This document shows, one piece after another, positions 14,969 through 23,667 of a stretch of DNA of 64,000 nucleotides. Source of the stretch: Pseudolactococcus reticulitermitis. GTDB taxonomy: Bacteria; Bacillota; Bacilli; Lactobacillales; Streptococcaceae. Numbering within the stretch: position 1 is the stretch's first letter; the number at the start of each line of letters is the position of its first letter. The stretch covers positions 62,001-126,000 of the forward strand of contig NZ_BEDT01000004.1 of NCBI RefSeq assembly GCF_002260845.1, read 5' to 3'. The notes under the pieces are model-generated. The model was not told where the DNA came from. It was given only the letters and a program-made list of their open reading frames with translations, and searched no databases. The position numbers and the translations under genes are program-made.

Positions 14969-16141
14969 ATGAAAAAAATTGCAATATTAGGACTTGCAGC
15001 GGCGTCACTTTTGACTTTAGCTGCCTGTAGCAGTGCGCCAGGTGCGGCAAAAAATGGCGCAGCAAAAGGAAATCCGATTGGTAAAACCTTTAAAATCGGT
15101 TTAGACATGGAATTGTCAGGCGCCTATGCAGCACCTGGTAATGCCGAAAAAAATGCCGTCCAATTAGCAGCAGATGAAATCAATGCTAAAGGTGGCATCA
15201 ACGGCAAAAAAATTGAATTAGTCGTGAAAGACAACAAGACTGATAACGGCGAAGTTGCAACGGTTGCTGCCAACCTGACCAGCAATGATAAGGTCGCTGC
15301 CATCATTGGCCCAATGTCATCTGGTGGGACACTTGCTGCGACACCAAACGTGACCAAAGCGCAAGTGCCATTAATCACACCGACAGGAACCAATGATAGT
15401 TTAACGGTTAAAAAAGGTAAAGTACAGCCTTACATTTTCCGGACGATTTTCCCAGATGCCTTCCAAGGGAAAGTCATTGCAGATTACACTGAAACGACTT
15501 TGAAAGCTAGTAAAGTCCTTGTTTATTATGATAATTCGTCAGATTATGCCCGTGGGATTTTAGAGACTTTCAAGTCTAATTATCAAGGCGATATTGTTGA
15601 TACTTTGAGCTTCCAAGCAGGCGATAAGGATTTCCAAGCAGCCTTGACTAAAGTGAAAAATAAATCATTTGATGCGATTGTGCTCATCGGTTACTATGCT
15701 GAGGGTGGTCTTATTACCAAACAGGCACGTGAAATGGGCTTGGACCAACCGATTGTTGGTGGAGATGGGATCTCTGACCCGACTTATACCGAGTTAGCAG
15801 GTAGTACTGCGACAAATGTCTATTATGTTGCAGGCTTCTCGACAAAAGCACCGTTTAACGATAAAACAACAACATTTATCAAGGCCTATCAAAAAGCCTA
15901 TAATAGCGAACCATCAGCTTTTGCGGCCTGTGCCTACGATGCGGTTTACATGATTAAGCAAGCGGCAGAAGATGGCAAAGTCAAAAATTCTGCAGAATTG
16001 GCTCAGGCTTTGGCTAAAGTCAGGGGATTGGTTGGTGTGACAGGCACGATTGACATCGATCAAAATCATAATCCTGTTAAATCAGCAGTTATGGTGAAAT
16101 TAGAAGATGGTAAGGAAGCTTCCGCTGAGATTGTCAAATAA
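14969..16141 (+). CDS. Branched-chain amino acid ABC transporter substrate-binding lipoprotein (paralogue 2)
   Basis: 390 residues with lipobox LAACSSAPGA. It shares the fold and most motifs of its neighbours (FKIGLDMELSGAYAAPG, YYDNSSDYARG, AACAYDAVYM). It begins 66 bases after paralogue 1 without a clear promoter of its own, so it is probably read from the first promoter through the intergenic hairpin. Ligand preference may differ: GAYAAPGNAEKN replaces GGVAAYGNAGKN in the binding-site loop. Confidence 0.9.
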   Translation: MKKIAILGLAAASLLTLAACSSAPGAAKNGAAKGNPIGKTFKIGLDMELSGAYAAPGNAEKNAVQLAADEINAKGGINGKKIELVVKDNKTDNGEVATVAANLTSNDKVAAIIGPMSSGGTLAATPNVTKAQVPLITPTGTNDSLTVKKGKVQPYIFRTIFPDAFQGKVIADYTETTLKASKVLVYYDNSSDYARGILETFKSNYQGDIVDTLSFQAGDKDFQAALTKVKNKSFDAIVLIGYYAEGGLITKQAREMGLDQPIVGGDGISDPTYTELAGSTATNVYYVAGFSTKAPFNDKTTTFIKAYQKAYNSEPSAFAACAYDAVYMIKQAAEDGKVKNSAELAQALAKVRGLVGVTGTIDIDQNHNPVKSAVMVKLEDGKEASAEIVK

Positions 16142-16197
16142 TTTTATGGAATCTTATCTTTTGTCAAAAAATAGAGATAAAATGGCAGTAAAACACG

Positions 16198-16228
16198 AAC
16201 GTTTAAAGTGAAATTTAAACGTTTTTTT
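16198..16228 (+). terminator. Intrinsic terminator
   Basis: AACGTTTAAA pairs perfectly with TTTAAACGTT and is followed by seven T. It ends the livJ1-livJ2 transcript. Confidence 0.85.
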
Positions 16229-16247
16229 GATATATACAGAAATTTGC

Positions 16248-16275
16248 TTGACAACTTTCTGAAAATTGATAAAAT
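16248..16275 (+). promoter_or_regulatory. livJ3 promoter with CodY box
   Basis: TTGACA (16248-16253) and TAAAAT (16270-16275), spacer 16. The CodY box AACTTTCTGAAAATT (16253-16267) fills the spacer with one mismatch. Confidence 0.78.
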
Positions 16276-16326
16276 AATAGTTAAAATATTTACGGATGTC
16301 TTGCCCGATTTATATAGGAGAAAATC

Positions 16327-17508
16327 ATGAAAAAATTGTCAAAAGTTCTCGTCGGTTTAACGGCTGTAGCAGCAGTTCTCGTTCTGACTTCTTGTAGTGC
16401 AGCGCCTGGTGCCTCAACCAACACGACGGGTAATCGAATTGGGAAAACGTTTAAACTGGGCTATGACATTGAAATGACAGGTGCCGTCGCAGCTTATGGG
16501 AAAGCTGGCGAGCGTGGGGCTGATATGGCTGTCGCGGAAATCAATGCAGCTGGCGGCATTAACGGTAAAAAAGTCGAAGTGATTAAGAAAGATAACAAGT
16601 CTGATAATGCTGAATCTGCGACAGTCGCCGCTAATTTGATGTCAAATGATCAGGTCAATGCCGTCATTGGGACCAACGCCTCATCGCAAACAAAGGCCAT
16701 GATCCCTAACGCTAATAAGTTCGCAGTGCCTATCGTTGCGCCAACTTCAACCAATGATGAGTTGACCCATCAAGGTAATAAGGTCGAAAAATTTGTTTTT
16801 CGTGCTATTTTCCCAGACTCGTTCCAAGGCAAGGTCATTTCAGATTTTGTCACAGATACCTTGAAATCGGACAGTGTTGCCGTTTACTATGATAATTCGT
16901 CAGATTATGCCAAAGGTCTCTACCAAAATTTCAAAGATAATTATAAGGGTCAGATTGTCGATGTCGCGACCTACCAGGCGGGCGACAAAGATTTTCAAGC
17001 GCAATTATCTAAACTATCGAAAGAAAAATTTGGCACTTTGCTTGTCCTAGGCTACTACCAAGAGGCTGGGATTTTGGTCAAACAGGCGCGTGAACTAGAC
17101 ATTAACGTACCGGTCATCGGTGGGGACGTCCTCGCTGATCCAACTTTCTCGAAGCTAGCAGGACCTGATGCGGCGAACGACATCTACTTTGTCTCAGGGT
17201 TTTCAAGCTTGAAGCCAGCTAATGCCAAAACGGAAGCCTTCATCAAAAACTACAAGGCTAAATACGGCGAAGAGCCCTCAGCTTATGCTGCCTGCGCCTA
17301 CGACGCAGTCATGATGGTCAAGAGCGCTGCAACCGCTGAAAAAGCTAAAACCTCAGTAGATGTTGCCACTGGCCTTGCTAAAATCAAGAATTTCGAGGGT
17401 GTGACTGGTACTATCACCGTCGATCAAAATCACGATCCAGTCAAATCAGCTTATCTGGTTAAACTGGAGAAAGGAAAAGAAGTCTCAGCTGAGATTGTTA
17501 ATCCATAA
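16327..17508 (+). CDS. Branched-chain amino acid ABC transporter substrate-binding lipoprotein (paralogue 3)
   Basis: 393 residues, lipobox LTSCSAAPGA, same LivJ-type fold (FKLGYDIEMTGAVAAYG, YYDNSSDYAKGLYQNF, AACAYDAVMMVK). It is transcribed separately from paralogues 1 and 2 from a CodY-box promoter and ends in a strong terminator. Three binding proteins for one permease would widen ligand range or affinity; this is inference. Confidence 0.9.
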   Translation: MKKLSKVLVGLTAVAAVLVLTSCSAAPGASTNTTGNRIGKTFKLGYDIEMTGAVAAYGKAGERGADMAVAEINAAGGINGKKVEVIKKDNKSDNAESATVAANLMSNDQVNAVIGTNASSQTKAMIPNANKFAVPIVAPTSTNDELTHQGNKVEKFVFRAIFPDSFQGKVISDFVTDTLKSDSVAVYYDNSSDYAKGLYQNFKDNYKGQIVDVATYQAGDKDFQAQLSKLSKEKFGTLLVLGYYQEAGILVKQARELDINVPVIGGDVLADPTFSKLAGPDAANDIYFVSGFSSLKPANAKTEAFIKNYKAKYGEEPSAYAACAYDAVMMVKSAATAEKAKTSVDVATGLAKIKNFEGVTGTITVDQNHDPVKSAYLVKLEKGKEVSAEIVNP

Positions 17509-17552
17509 AGCAGACGAGTAGTGGCGTTTCATTCATCTTTATTATAGAGTAG

Positions 17553-17608
17553 ATCAAAGAAAACTAAAAGGATGAGCTGTTTTGCTCGTCCTTTTAGTTT
17601 TCTTTGAT
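17553..17608. terminator. Bidirectional terminator
   Basis: A very long hairpin: ATCAAAGAAAACTAAAAGGA continues into GAGC and is mirrored by GCTC and the complement ending CTTTGAT. It separates livJ3 from the convergent Mga-like regulator. Confidence 0.9.
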
Positions 17609-17648
17609 TTGCCGATTAAATAATCAAGGCACCATATTGTATCTTTGA

Positions 17649-19121
17649 CTATCCTTTATCAGCTCGTTTTTTCGTTTCGAGCTGCTTAATAAAGAGCGCC
17701 AAGTTACCTCTATTATGCCAGTCCATGTAAAACAAAGAGATTGGAAAAAAGGGAACATCTTGAAGAGTTTTTTCAGGTGGCTGATTAGAAACAATACCAT
17801 CAGGCTTTTCACCATCTAACTGTTCATAAGTATAAATCTCGATTGGAGATGAGGTGCTATTGATAATTTGAGTGATAAGTGCTTGTCGATGAAGCGAGGA
17901 AATACTACTTTGTACTAGAAGTTTGATGGGTTGGTGATGCTTCGCTGAAAGAATCCACAATAAGATTGTATAGTAATGCCATAAACTGGGGAAGTTTTGG
18001 ATAAGTGATTTAATTTCGTCATTTTCCTTAGGGAGACTTTTAGTAAACTTTTTGATAAGTTTAGGGACAGTGTCATCAACTCTATTAAACTTTTCGACAC
18101 TTCTCACCAAGTCAAGTGTTTTGGCGCGACCTCTAAAAATAGTAGCTTCACGATGAAAAAGCGCTAAATTATAGGTTAGGTATTTGATTTCATGTTGTTT
18201 TAATGATAGCTGAGATTTCTCTTGAAATTGCGTCAGGAAATATTGAATGCTAGGAGAATGGTTGGATGGGATTTGAAGCAGATATTGCTCACACTCCTCT
18301 GGCGTGAGTATATTGGCACGACAAAAGAGAAAATATAAGTAGCGGCATTCTGTTTGTTTTGTTTGCAAATCAGGACAGTCGTTTAAAAATGCAAAGCTAT
18401 CTATTTTTTTGAAAAAGTCATCATATTTAATAAAAGGAGAGTCTTGTATTATAAAATCCTCTTCTGAGTTTATAAAAAAGCCAAATTTACTAGACATTTG
18501 AAAAATATAAAAACCTAATCTTATTTTTGATAGGGTAGTATGCGTGATATGTGGGACAACGTCTAATATGAGTTGCATAACTTGATCAAGGCTTGAGGAA
18601 GTCGTGATAATCTGATCTATATTACAACCTAGAAGTAGGTTGTAATATAGAAATCTAATTTGGTGTTCTTCACCTTGGAGTGGATTGTCTTGAAGAAAAC
18701 TAATTTTGCAGTGATAAGGTTTAAGAAAGTCATTTAATTGTTTGATGTGGAGAGAAGCGTTGGATCTGCTGAGTTTTAAATTAAGATATAACTCTGTAAA
18801 AGTGATTTTTGGATTCGTTAAAATACTCATGATAATCTGATATTTGACAGATTTTTGAATAAAATAATGATATAAGTCAAAAAAGTTAAAGTTTGTTTTC
18901 AATAACATTTTGAGTTTGCCTTTTTCCAGTATAAAGGTTTTTAAATCATTTTTTTCACAATATGTTAATAAGGTATCAAGATAAGCTTTGATTGTTTTTT
19001 TGGTGAGATTAAGTTCAGTCTCTAAGTCGTTAAAAGAGATCTCTTTTGTAGGCTTCTTGCTAACTTGACTAACAATTTCTAAAATATGTTTATATTGTTT
19101 GTCTAATAGAAAAGTTTCCAT
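17649..19121 (-). CDS. Mga/AtxA-like stand-alone transcriptional regulator
   Basis: 490 residues from ATG 19121; upstream ATGs at 19139 and 19136 lack a ribosome site, while GGAG (19131-19134, minus strand) is nine bases before 19121. Two N-terminal helix-turn-helix units are visible (EISFNDLETELNLTKKTIKAYLDTL and ITFTELYLNLKLSRSNASLHIKQL), followed by a long helical PRD-like region and a C-terminal EIIB-like part (PIKLLVQSSISSLHRQALI). This matches the Mga family, which activates surface-protein genes. It is divergent from the first WxL cluster and is its likely activator. Codon use is AT-rich. Confidence 0.75.
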   Translation of the reverse strand: METFLLDKQYKHILEIVSQVSKKPTKEISFNDLETELNLTKKTIKAYLDTLLTYCEKNDLKTFILEKGKLKMLLKTNFNFFDLYHYFIQKSVKYQIIMSILTNPKITFTELYLNLKLSRSNASLHIKQLNDFLKPYHCKISFLQDNPLQGEEHQIRFLYYNLLLGCNIDQIITTSSSLDQVMQLILDVVPHITHTTLSKIRLGFYIFQMSSKFGFFINSEEDFIIQDSPFIKYDDFFKKIDSFAFLNDCPDLQTKQTECRYLYFLFCRANILTPEECEQYLLQIPSNHSPSIQYFLTQFQEKSQLSLKQHEIKYLTYNLALFHREATIFRGRAKTLDLVRSVEKFNRVDDTVPKLIKKFTKSLPKENDEIKSLIQNFPSLWHYYTILLWILSAKHHQPIKLLVQSSISSLHRQALITQIINSTSSPIEIYTYEQLDGEKPDGIVSNQPPEKTLQDVPFFPISLFYMDWHNRGNLALFIKQLETKKRADKG

Positions 19122-19246
19122 ATAAAGTGTCTCCATCATTTCTGGTTATATTAAATTAGTATATAAAATTTTTATAAAAAGGGGAAATATTTATTATTAG
19201 TACTTCTTTTTATTTTAAGGGATTTGAGTAATCAGCCCTTTATTTC

Positions 19247-19330
19247 AATGGAGACCTTATTTTTTACCTCTTTTCAGGGATTTTTTGGGGTCTTTTAATG
19301 GAAACTCTTTTTAAAAAAAAGTGGTATTCT
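19247..19330 (+). promoter_or_regulatory. Promoter of first csc cluster with direct repeats for an activator
   Basis: TGGTATTCT (extended -10, hexamer 19325-19330) has no -35. Instead AATGGARAC occurs twice on the same face of sequence, at 19247 and 19297, exactly 50 bases apart, each followed by a T-rich tract. The proximal copy covers the -35 position. The arrangement fits an activator-dependent promoter driven by the divergent Mga-like protein. A stem ATACACAA/TTGTGTAT (19338-19369) opens the leader. Confidence 0.5.
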
Positions 19331-19436
19331 AATATACATACACAAAATTACAATATTTAGGTTGTGTATTCAATTAATAACAGCCATGAGATGATTGTTT
19401 TATTAAAAAAACTACTATTAAAAAAGGGGGATTAGG

Positions 19437-20216
19437 ATGAAAAAGACAATTTTGGTTGTGCTATCTTCTGTATTATTAAGTGGGTCATTACTTGCTAACG
19501 CCGATGCGATAAATCAAGAAACAACTGAAACTGGCATTGTGTTTACACAAAAAAAAGTAGTCAGTTCTCCGCGTAATCCAAAGGATCCGAGAAAACCATT
19601 TATAGGGAAGGAAGGCCTTATCGACACTTTCGAAGATGATAATGAACAGAATCATTCGCTAGCGACACAAGCGAATCCGAAACTTTTAAGTTGCAATGAG
19701 GCAACAGACTTCGGCTTGTCTCATGTACCTGCGAATTTATCATTTGGTGTGATTAGAGATACAGAAGGTGTTTCAGTTTATCGTTCGCATGGGAATGCTG
19801 CATTTTACGAAGATGACAACTTTTTTTTACAAATGGTGGATAATCGTGATCAATCATCTACTGATTGGCACATTAGTGTGCAACTGCAAGACAAGATTTC
19901 TTCTGCTAGTGGTTCCCATAAAGTGGATGGCGCAATGCTCTGGTTTCCAAAAGGTGACGCAAGAAATGAGTTGAATCAAGATAGTGCAACAGTTGACACA
20001 TCGAATTTTGAAAATTTTGGTGGTTACGTCACTGATACAACACCGTTAGAAGTTTGGCGTACAAAGGGGGATTTAGAAACACGCGGGAAAGCTGTTTCAA
20101 CTTATGTTTGGGATGCTAACGCGATAGAGTTACATATCCCTGACGATGCTGGACTTTTAAATGAGAAATATTCATTTAGACTGCTTTGGACAGCAGCAGT
20201 ATCACCAGATATATAA
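19437..20216 (+). CDS. WxL-domain surface protein (small, divergent)
   Basis: 259 residues with a signal peptide (MKKTILVVLSSVLLSGSLLANADA). The C-terminal 170 residues follow the WxL plan: LSFGVI, MVDNRDQSSTDWHISVQL and the terminal SFRLLWTAAV. The W-x-L motifs are relaxed (WHI, WTA), so wall binding may differ. The Pro-rich spacer is short (PRNPKDPRKP). It is the first gene of the first csc cluster, behind an AAAAAGGGGG ribosome site. WxL proteins attach non-covalently to peptidoglycan. Confidence 0.75.
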   Translation: MKKTILVVLSSVLLSGSLLANADAINQETTETGIVFTQKKVVSSPRNPKDPRKPFIGKEGLIDTFEDDNEQNHSLATQANPKLLSCNEATDFGLSHVPANLSFGVIRDTEGVSVYRSHGNAAFYEDDNFFLQMVDNRDQSSTDWHISVQLQDKISSASGSHKVDGAMLWFPKGDARNELNQDSATVDTSNFENFGGYVTDTTPLEVWRTKGDLETRGKAVSTYVWDANAIELHIPDDAGLLNEKYSFRLLWTAAVSPDI

Positions 20217-20243
20217 CTATTAAAAATAGAAAGAGATTTAAAC

Positions 20244-20960
20244 ATGAGAAACCTAAAATTATTTTCGGTATTAGCTTTAGCAGTGTTTGCAACAACTGTA
20301 GCAAACGAAGTTGTTAAGGCAGATCCACTTCTTGATCGTTCGACAGCAGGAAGCATTGAATTTGACGATGATACAACGACAATCATTACGCCAACGGATC
20401 CAGAAAATCCAGGCTCAGTATTGCCAGTTACACCAACCGACCCAGCGTATCCAGGTGACGTTATTCCTGGACCTAGCGGTGGCTTGTTCTTAGCGACTAT
20501 CCCTAAAACCTTCAATTTTGGTAGCCATAAGATTGGTGCTACAGATATTTTTTCTGGGGGTATTTTAACTTATGCTCAAGAAGCAAGTTTTGATGATAAA
20601 ACTTACTCACAAGCAGTAAGCGTCCACGATGGTCGGATTTCAAAACATGATTGGATGCTAACTGCGCAATTATCAGCATTTGATTCTGGTAAATTAACTG
20701 GTTCAACAATTACAATTGATCAGGTCAAAACAGTTTCTCAATTTGCAAATCAAGAACCATTGTTGATTCAAGGTGCAAAAACAGAAATCACACAAACTAG
20801 TCCGGTTAATTTCTTAAAATCTAATCCCAAAGCAAAAGGTGACACTTCTGCAGTATGGACAGATGCTTCAGATGTAAAAATCCATATCCCTGCAGATAAA
20901 ATCACTAAGGGTGTGCACAAAGCAACAGTTGATTGGACTTTGGTAGCGGGTGCTAACTAA
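20244..20960 (+). CDS. WxL-domain surface protein (CscC-type)
   Basis: 238 residues: signal peptide ending near VANEVVKA, Pro-rich spacer (ITPTDPENPGSVLPVTPTDP), then the WxL domain with FNFGSHKIG, VHDGRISKHDWMLTAQL and the terminal TVDWTLVAG. Starts 27 bases after the previous gene and is probably in the same operon. The family acts as the wall-bound part of csc complexes. Confidence 0.85.
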   Translation: MRNLKLFSVLALAVFATTVANEVVKADPLLDRSTAGSIEFDDDTTTIITPTDPENPGSVLPVTPTDPAYPGDVIPGPSGGLFLATIPKTFNFGSHKIGATDIFSGGILTYAQEASFDDKTYSQAVSVHDGRISKHDWMLTAQLSAFDSGKLTGSTITIDQVKTVSQFANQEPLLIQGAKTEITQTSPVNFLKSNPKAKGDTSAVWTDASDVKIHIPADKITKGVHKATVDWTLVAGAN

Positions 20961-21029
20961 TTGTTTCAATCTAAATATACCTGTATCAAATAAAACTATC
21001 AAGATATAACTAAAAGGGGAATCCGAATT

Positions 21030-21812
21030 ATGAAAACGATTAAATTACTTTCGGCTTTGGCGTTGACACTCGCGACAGCAACAGCAGTTTCAACAGTAGC
21101 TTCTGCAGAAACAACAAACTCATCAGTTGAATTATTAACTGATACTGGTAATGGTGCAACAATGATTCTACCAACTGACCCTGAAAAACTAGGAACTGAT
21201 TTGCCAGGTACAATCTATCCAAGTGGTCAAAAACCTGACATTACTGATCCATCAGTTGTTAAAGGGAAAGAGATTGTAACGAATACGACCTATCCGAATA
21301 CAGTTGTTCCAGGATATGCCGGAGATCTTTATTTCTCATTGATTCCTAAACAATTTAACTTTGGTGCGCACAAGGTTAATGCGGCAGACCAACAAAAAGG
21401 TGTGACTTACAAACAAGAATCAGCGCAGCCTTTTAGTCACGTTCAAGCAGTTGAAGTTCATGATGGACGTGTGTCTACTGGTGACGATTGGCATGTAGCA
21501 GCGGACTTGGGAGCATTACCTAATATTAAAGGTGCTACCATCACTTTTAGGAACACTAAAGTGAACACTGAGTACACGGGTGGTGCGATTAGATTAGGTA
21601 AAGATCACAATGTAACAGCCAAAACCTTCACATTAACTGAGGGTGCTGGGGCAAAAAACTTCTTGAGCGCAGGGACACAATCTAAAGGTGATAGCTCTGC
21701 TTACTGGCGTGATATTAATGATTTAGAAATCTCTATCCCTGCAGGCTCACTAAAAGTTGGTACCCATACTGCTGATGTGACGTGGACGTTAACCAACACA
21801 CCAGAAGTTTAA
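21030..21812 (+). CDS. WxL-domain surface protein (CscC-type)
   Basis: 260 residues with signal peptide (ALTLATATAVSTVASA), a spacer with ILPTDPEKLGTDLPGTIYP, and WxL domain features FNFGAHKVN, VEVHDGRVSTGDDWHVAADL and the terminal DVTWTLTNTPEV. An AAAAGGGG site precedes the ATG. It is a clear paralogue of the genes on either side. Confidence 0.88.
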   Translation: MKTIKLLSALALTLATATAVSTVASAETTNSSVELLTDTGNGATMILPTDPEKLGTDLPGTIYPSGQKPDITDPSVVKGKEIVTNTTYPNTVVPGYAGDLYFSLIPKQFNFGAHKVNAADQQKGVTYKQESAQPFSHVQAVEVHDGRVSTGDDWHVAADLGALPNIKGATITFRNTKVNTEYTGGAIRLGKDHNVTAKTFTLTEGAGAKNFLSAGTQSKGDSSAYWRDINDLEISIPAGSLKVGTHTADVTWTLTNTPEV

Positions 21813-21864
21813 AATTTAAAAGATTAATTCAATTAAAAATAAGAATTAGGAGAAAGAATCAAAT

Positions 21865-22647
21865 ATGAAAAAGACTAAAGTATGGAGTGCCCTAGCACTT
21901 TCAGTAGCTTTGTTGACAGCTACATCAGGTGCTGTTTCAGCTGCAGTTGTTGATGCAACAGGAAAAGCAAAAGAAACGACAGCTAACTCAGCTGGTTTTG
22001 TCACAGATAATACAACTGTCATTGATCCACAACTTCCTGGTGGGGGTGGTGTTGATACATTACCTTCTGGTCCAACTAATCCAGATACAGTAGATCCGAA
22101 AGTAAAAGCGAGTGATTTAGCATTATATGCTTATCCAACTGAATTTAACTTTGGTATCACAAAAATCTCTGCGGCTGACAAACAGAAAACCACAGTCGTA
22201 TTGACCCAAAAGAAATGGGCTACGATCAATAATAATTCCGATGGCACTGATACAACAGATCCAGCAAAACTTCATCAACGGGATTTTCAAAGTCTACGGG
22301 TTCAAGATGGACGATTAAACACAAAAGATTGGACAGTTTCTGCAGAGGCAACACCTTTTACAAATGGTACAAAATCATTGACCGGTGCTAGTATTAATAT
22401 TGCCAACGCAACTGAATATACATCTGATCCTAAGGGGAAAGTAGTAGCAAAGGCAAAATTCAAGATTGAAGCAGATGGTGCTACCGTGACCTCAGACATT
22501 TTGAAAGCAGATCCAGAAGCACGGTTCACATCAGATCTTAAATGGGCTACTGATAAAGTAACGCTAGAATTTCCTGGTGCTGTTATTGATACAGGTAACT
22601 ATAGTTCAACGGTTACATGGACTTTGTCAGGAACACCTGATGTATAA
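21865..22647 (+). CDS. WxL-domain surface protein (CscC-type)
   Basis: 260 residues: signal peptide ending SGAVSA, spacer DPQLPGGGGVDTLPSGPTNP, WxL domain with FNFGITKIS, LRVQDGRLNTKDWTVSAEA and terminal TVTWTLSGTPDV. Preceded by AGGAGAAAG. An intra-operon hairpin follows directly after its stop. Confidence 0.88.
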   Translation: MKKTKVWSALALSVALLTATSGAVSAAVVDATGKAKETTANSAGFVTDNTTVIDPQLPGGGGVDTLPSGPTNPDTVDPKVKASDLALYAYPTEFNFGITKISAADKQKTTVVLTQKKWATINNNSDGTDTTDPAKLHQRDFQSLRVQDGRLNTKDWTVSAEATPFTNGTKSLTGASINIANATEYTSDPKGKVVAKAKFKIEADGATVTSDILKADPEARFTSDLKWATDKVTLEFPGAVIDTGNYSSTVTWTLSGTPDV

Positions 22648-22653
22648 TGACTA

Positions 22654-22690
22654 AAATGATGTGCTTGGAGATACGCAAGTCGTCATTTTT
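22654..22690 (+). terminator. Intra-operon terminator-like hairpin
   Basis: AAATGA and CTTG pair with CAAG and TCATTT around GAGATACG, followed by TTGTCTTTT. It lies between the fourth and fifth WxL genes and could attenuate downstream expression. Confidence 0.5.
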
Positions 22691-22736
22691 GTCTTTTCAA
22701 GATGAACGATTTAGTTTAAGGAGTTGTAACATTAAA

Positions 22737-23507
22737 ATGAAAAGTAAGACATTATTGTGTACGGCAATAGTTCTAATCGTTGCAATATTTCTTATTGGAA
22801 CGGTTGCTTCAGCTGATACGCAAACAAGTAACGGTTTTGCATCTTTTAAAGAAGATACATCGCCTACTAATCCCAAACTGCCAGGTAAAATTGGTGGTGG
22901 GAAAAGTGATCCAGAAGCCCCAGCGGATCTTTTAAATCCAGCTAAAGGCCCCACTATTTACACGCCAATTGGCAAAAATGAACTTGGCATTGTGCAACAT
23001 CCATCAATTTTTAACTTTGGCGAAACAATTCTTAGACCAGATAGCAAAAGAAAGGATTTGGTCGTTAAAGCTTTGTCTAAAAATAAAGATGGGACAGATT
23101 TTGCAGACAAATATGGAGACGGTTCATATGTGCAATATGTGACGGTCTATGATGGTCGCACAGCCTCAGATGGGTGGCAATTAAGTGCTTCGGCAACTGA
23201 GCTAACAGATGTCGCTGCTGCCTCGAAAAAATTGACAGGTGCAACAATTTCAGTCGCTAACACGATGCGTTGGAATGATGATGTGGATGCTGGAAAAGGT
23301 ACCAATAAGAACCTGACAGGAGCGGATTTTACACTTACAACAGATGACACCCCTGTTATAGTTATGGGAACAACTGATGCAAAATATGAATCTGATATTG
23401 TCTTTCGTTCGGAAGATGTTGCCCTGACTATACCCAAGGCAACTATTAAAGTTGGTAACTTTTCATCAACGGTTACATGGACTTTGGTTGCAGCAGCAAC
23501 ACCATAA
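22737..23507 (+). CDS. WxL-domain surface protein (CscC-type)
   Basis: 256 residues from ATG 22737, which opens the signal peptide (MKSKTLLCTAIVLIVAIFLI). The frame is open back to 22647 but that stretch is not signal-like and contains the hairpin. AAGGAG ends 14 bases before the ATG, long for a ribosome site; an in-frame ATT at 22731 is better spaced. Domain features: FNFGETILR, VTVYDGRTASDGWQLSASA and terminal TVTWTLVAAATP. Confidence 0.83.
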   Translation: MKSKTLLCTAIVLIVAIFLIGTVASADTQTSNGFASFKEDTSPTNPKLPGKIGGGKSDPEAPADLLNPAKGPTIYTPIGKNELGIVQHPSIFNFGETILRPDSKRKDLVVKALSKNKDGTDFADKYGDGSYVQYVTVYDGRTASDGWQLSASATELTDVAAASKKLTGATISVANTMRWNDDVDAGKGTNKNLTGADFTLTTDDTPVIVMGTTDAKYESDIVFRSEDVALTIPKATIKVGNFSSTVTWTLVAAATP

Positions 23508-23667
23508 TAGTAAGAGAAATGAAGGTTTTTGTCCTGTCATACTCTGTCATATAAACCTTTAGAAAATTTGTTTTAAATAATGGTAAATTTAAAAAATCGT
23601 AGTTTAGTATTAGAGTATCAAGATAATGTAAAATTTGTGAACCTTGAAAGGAAAAAACAGAACAAGT

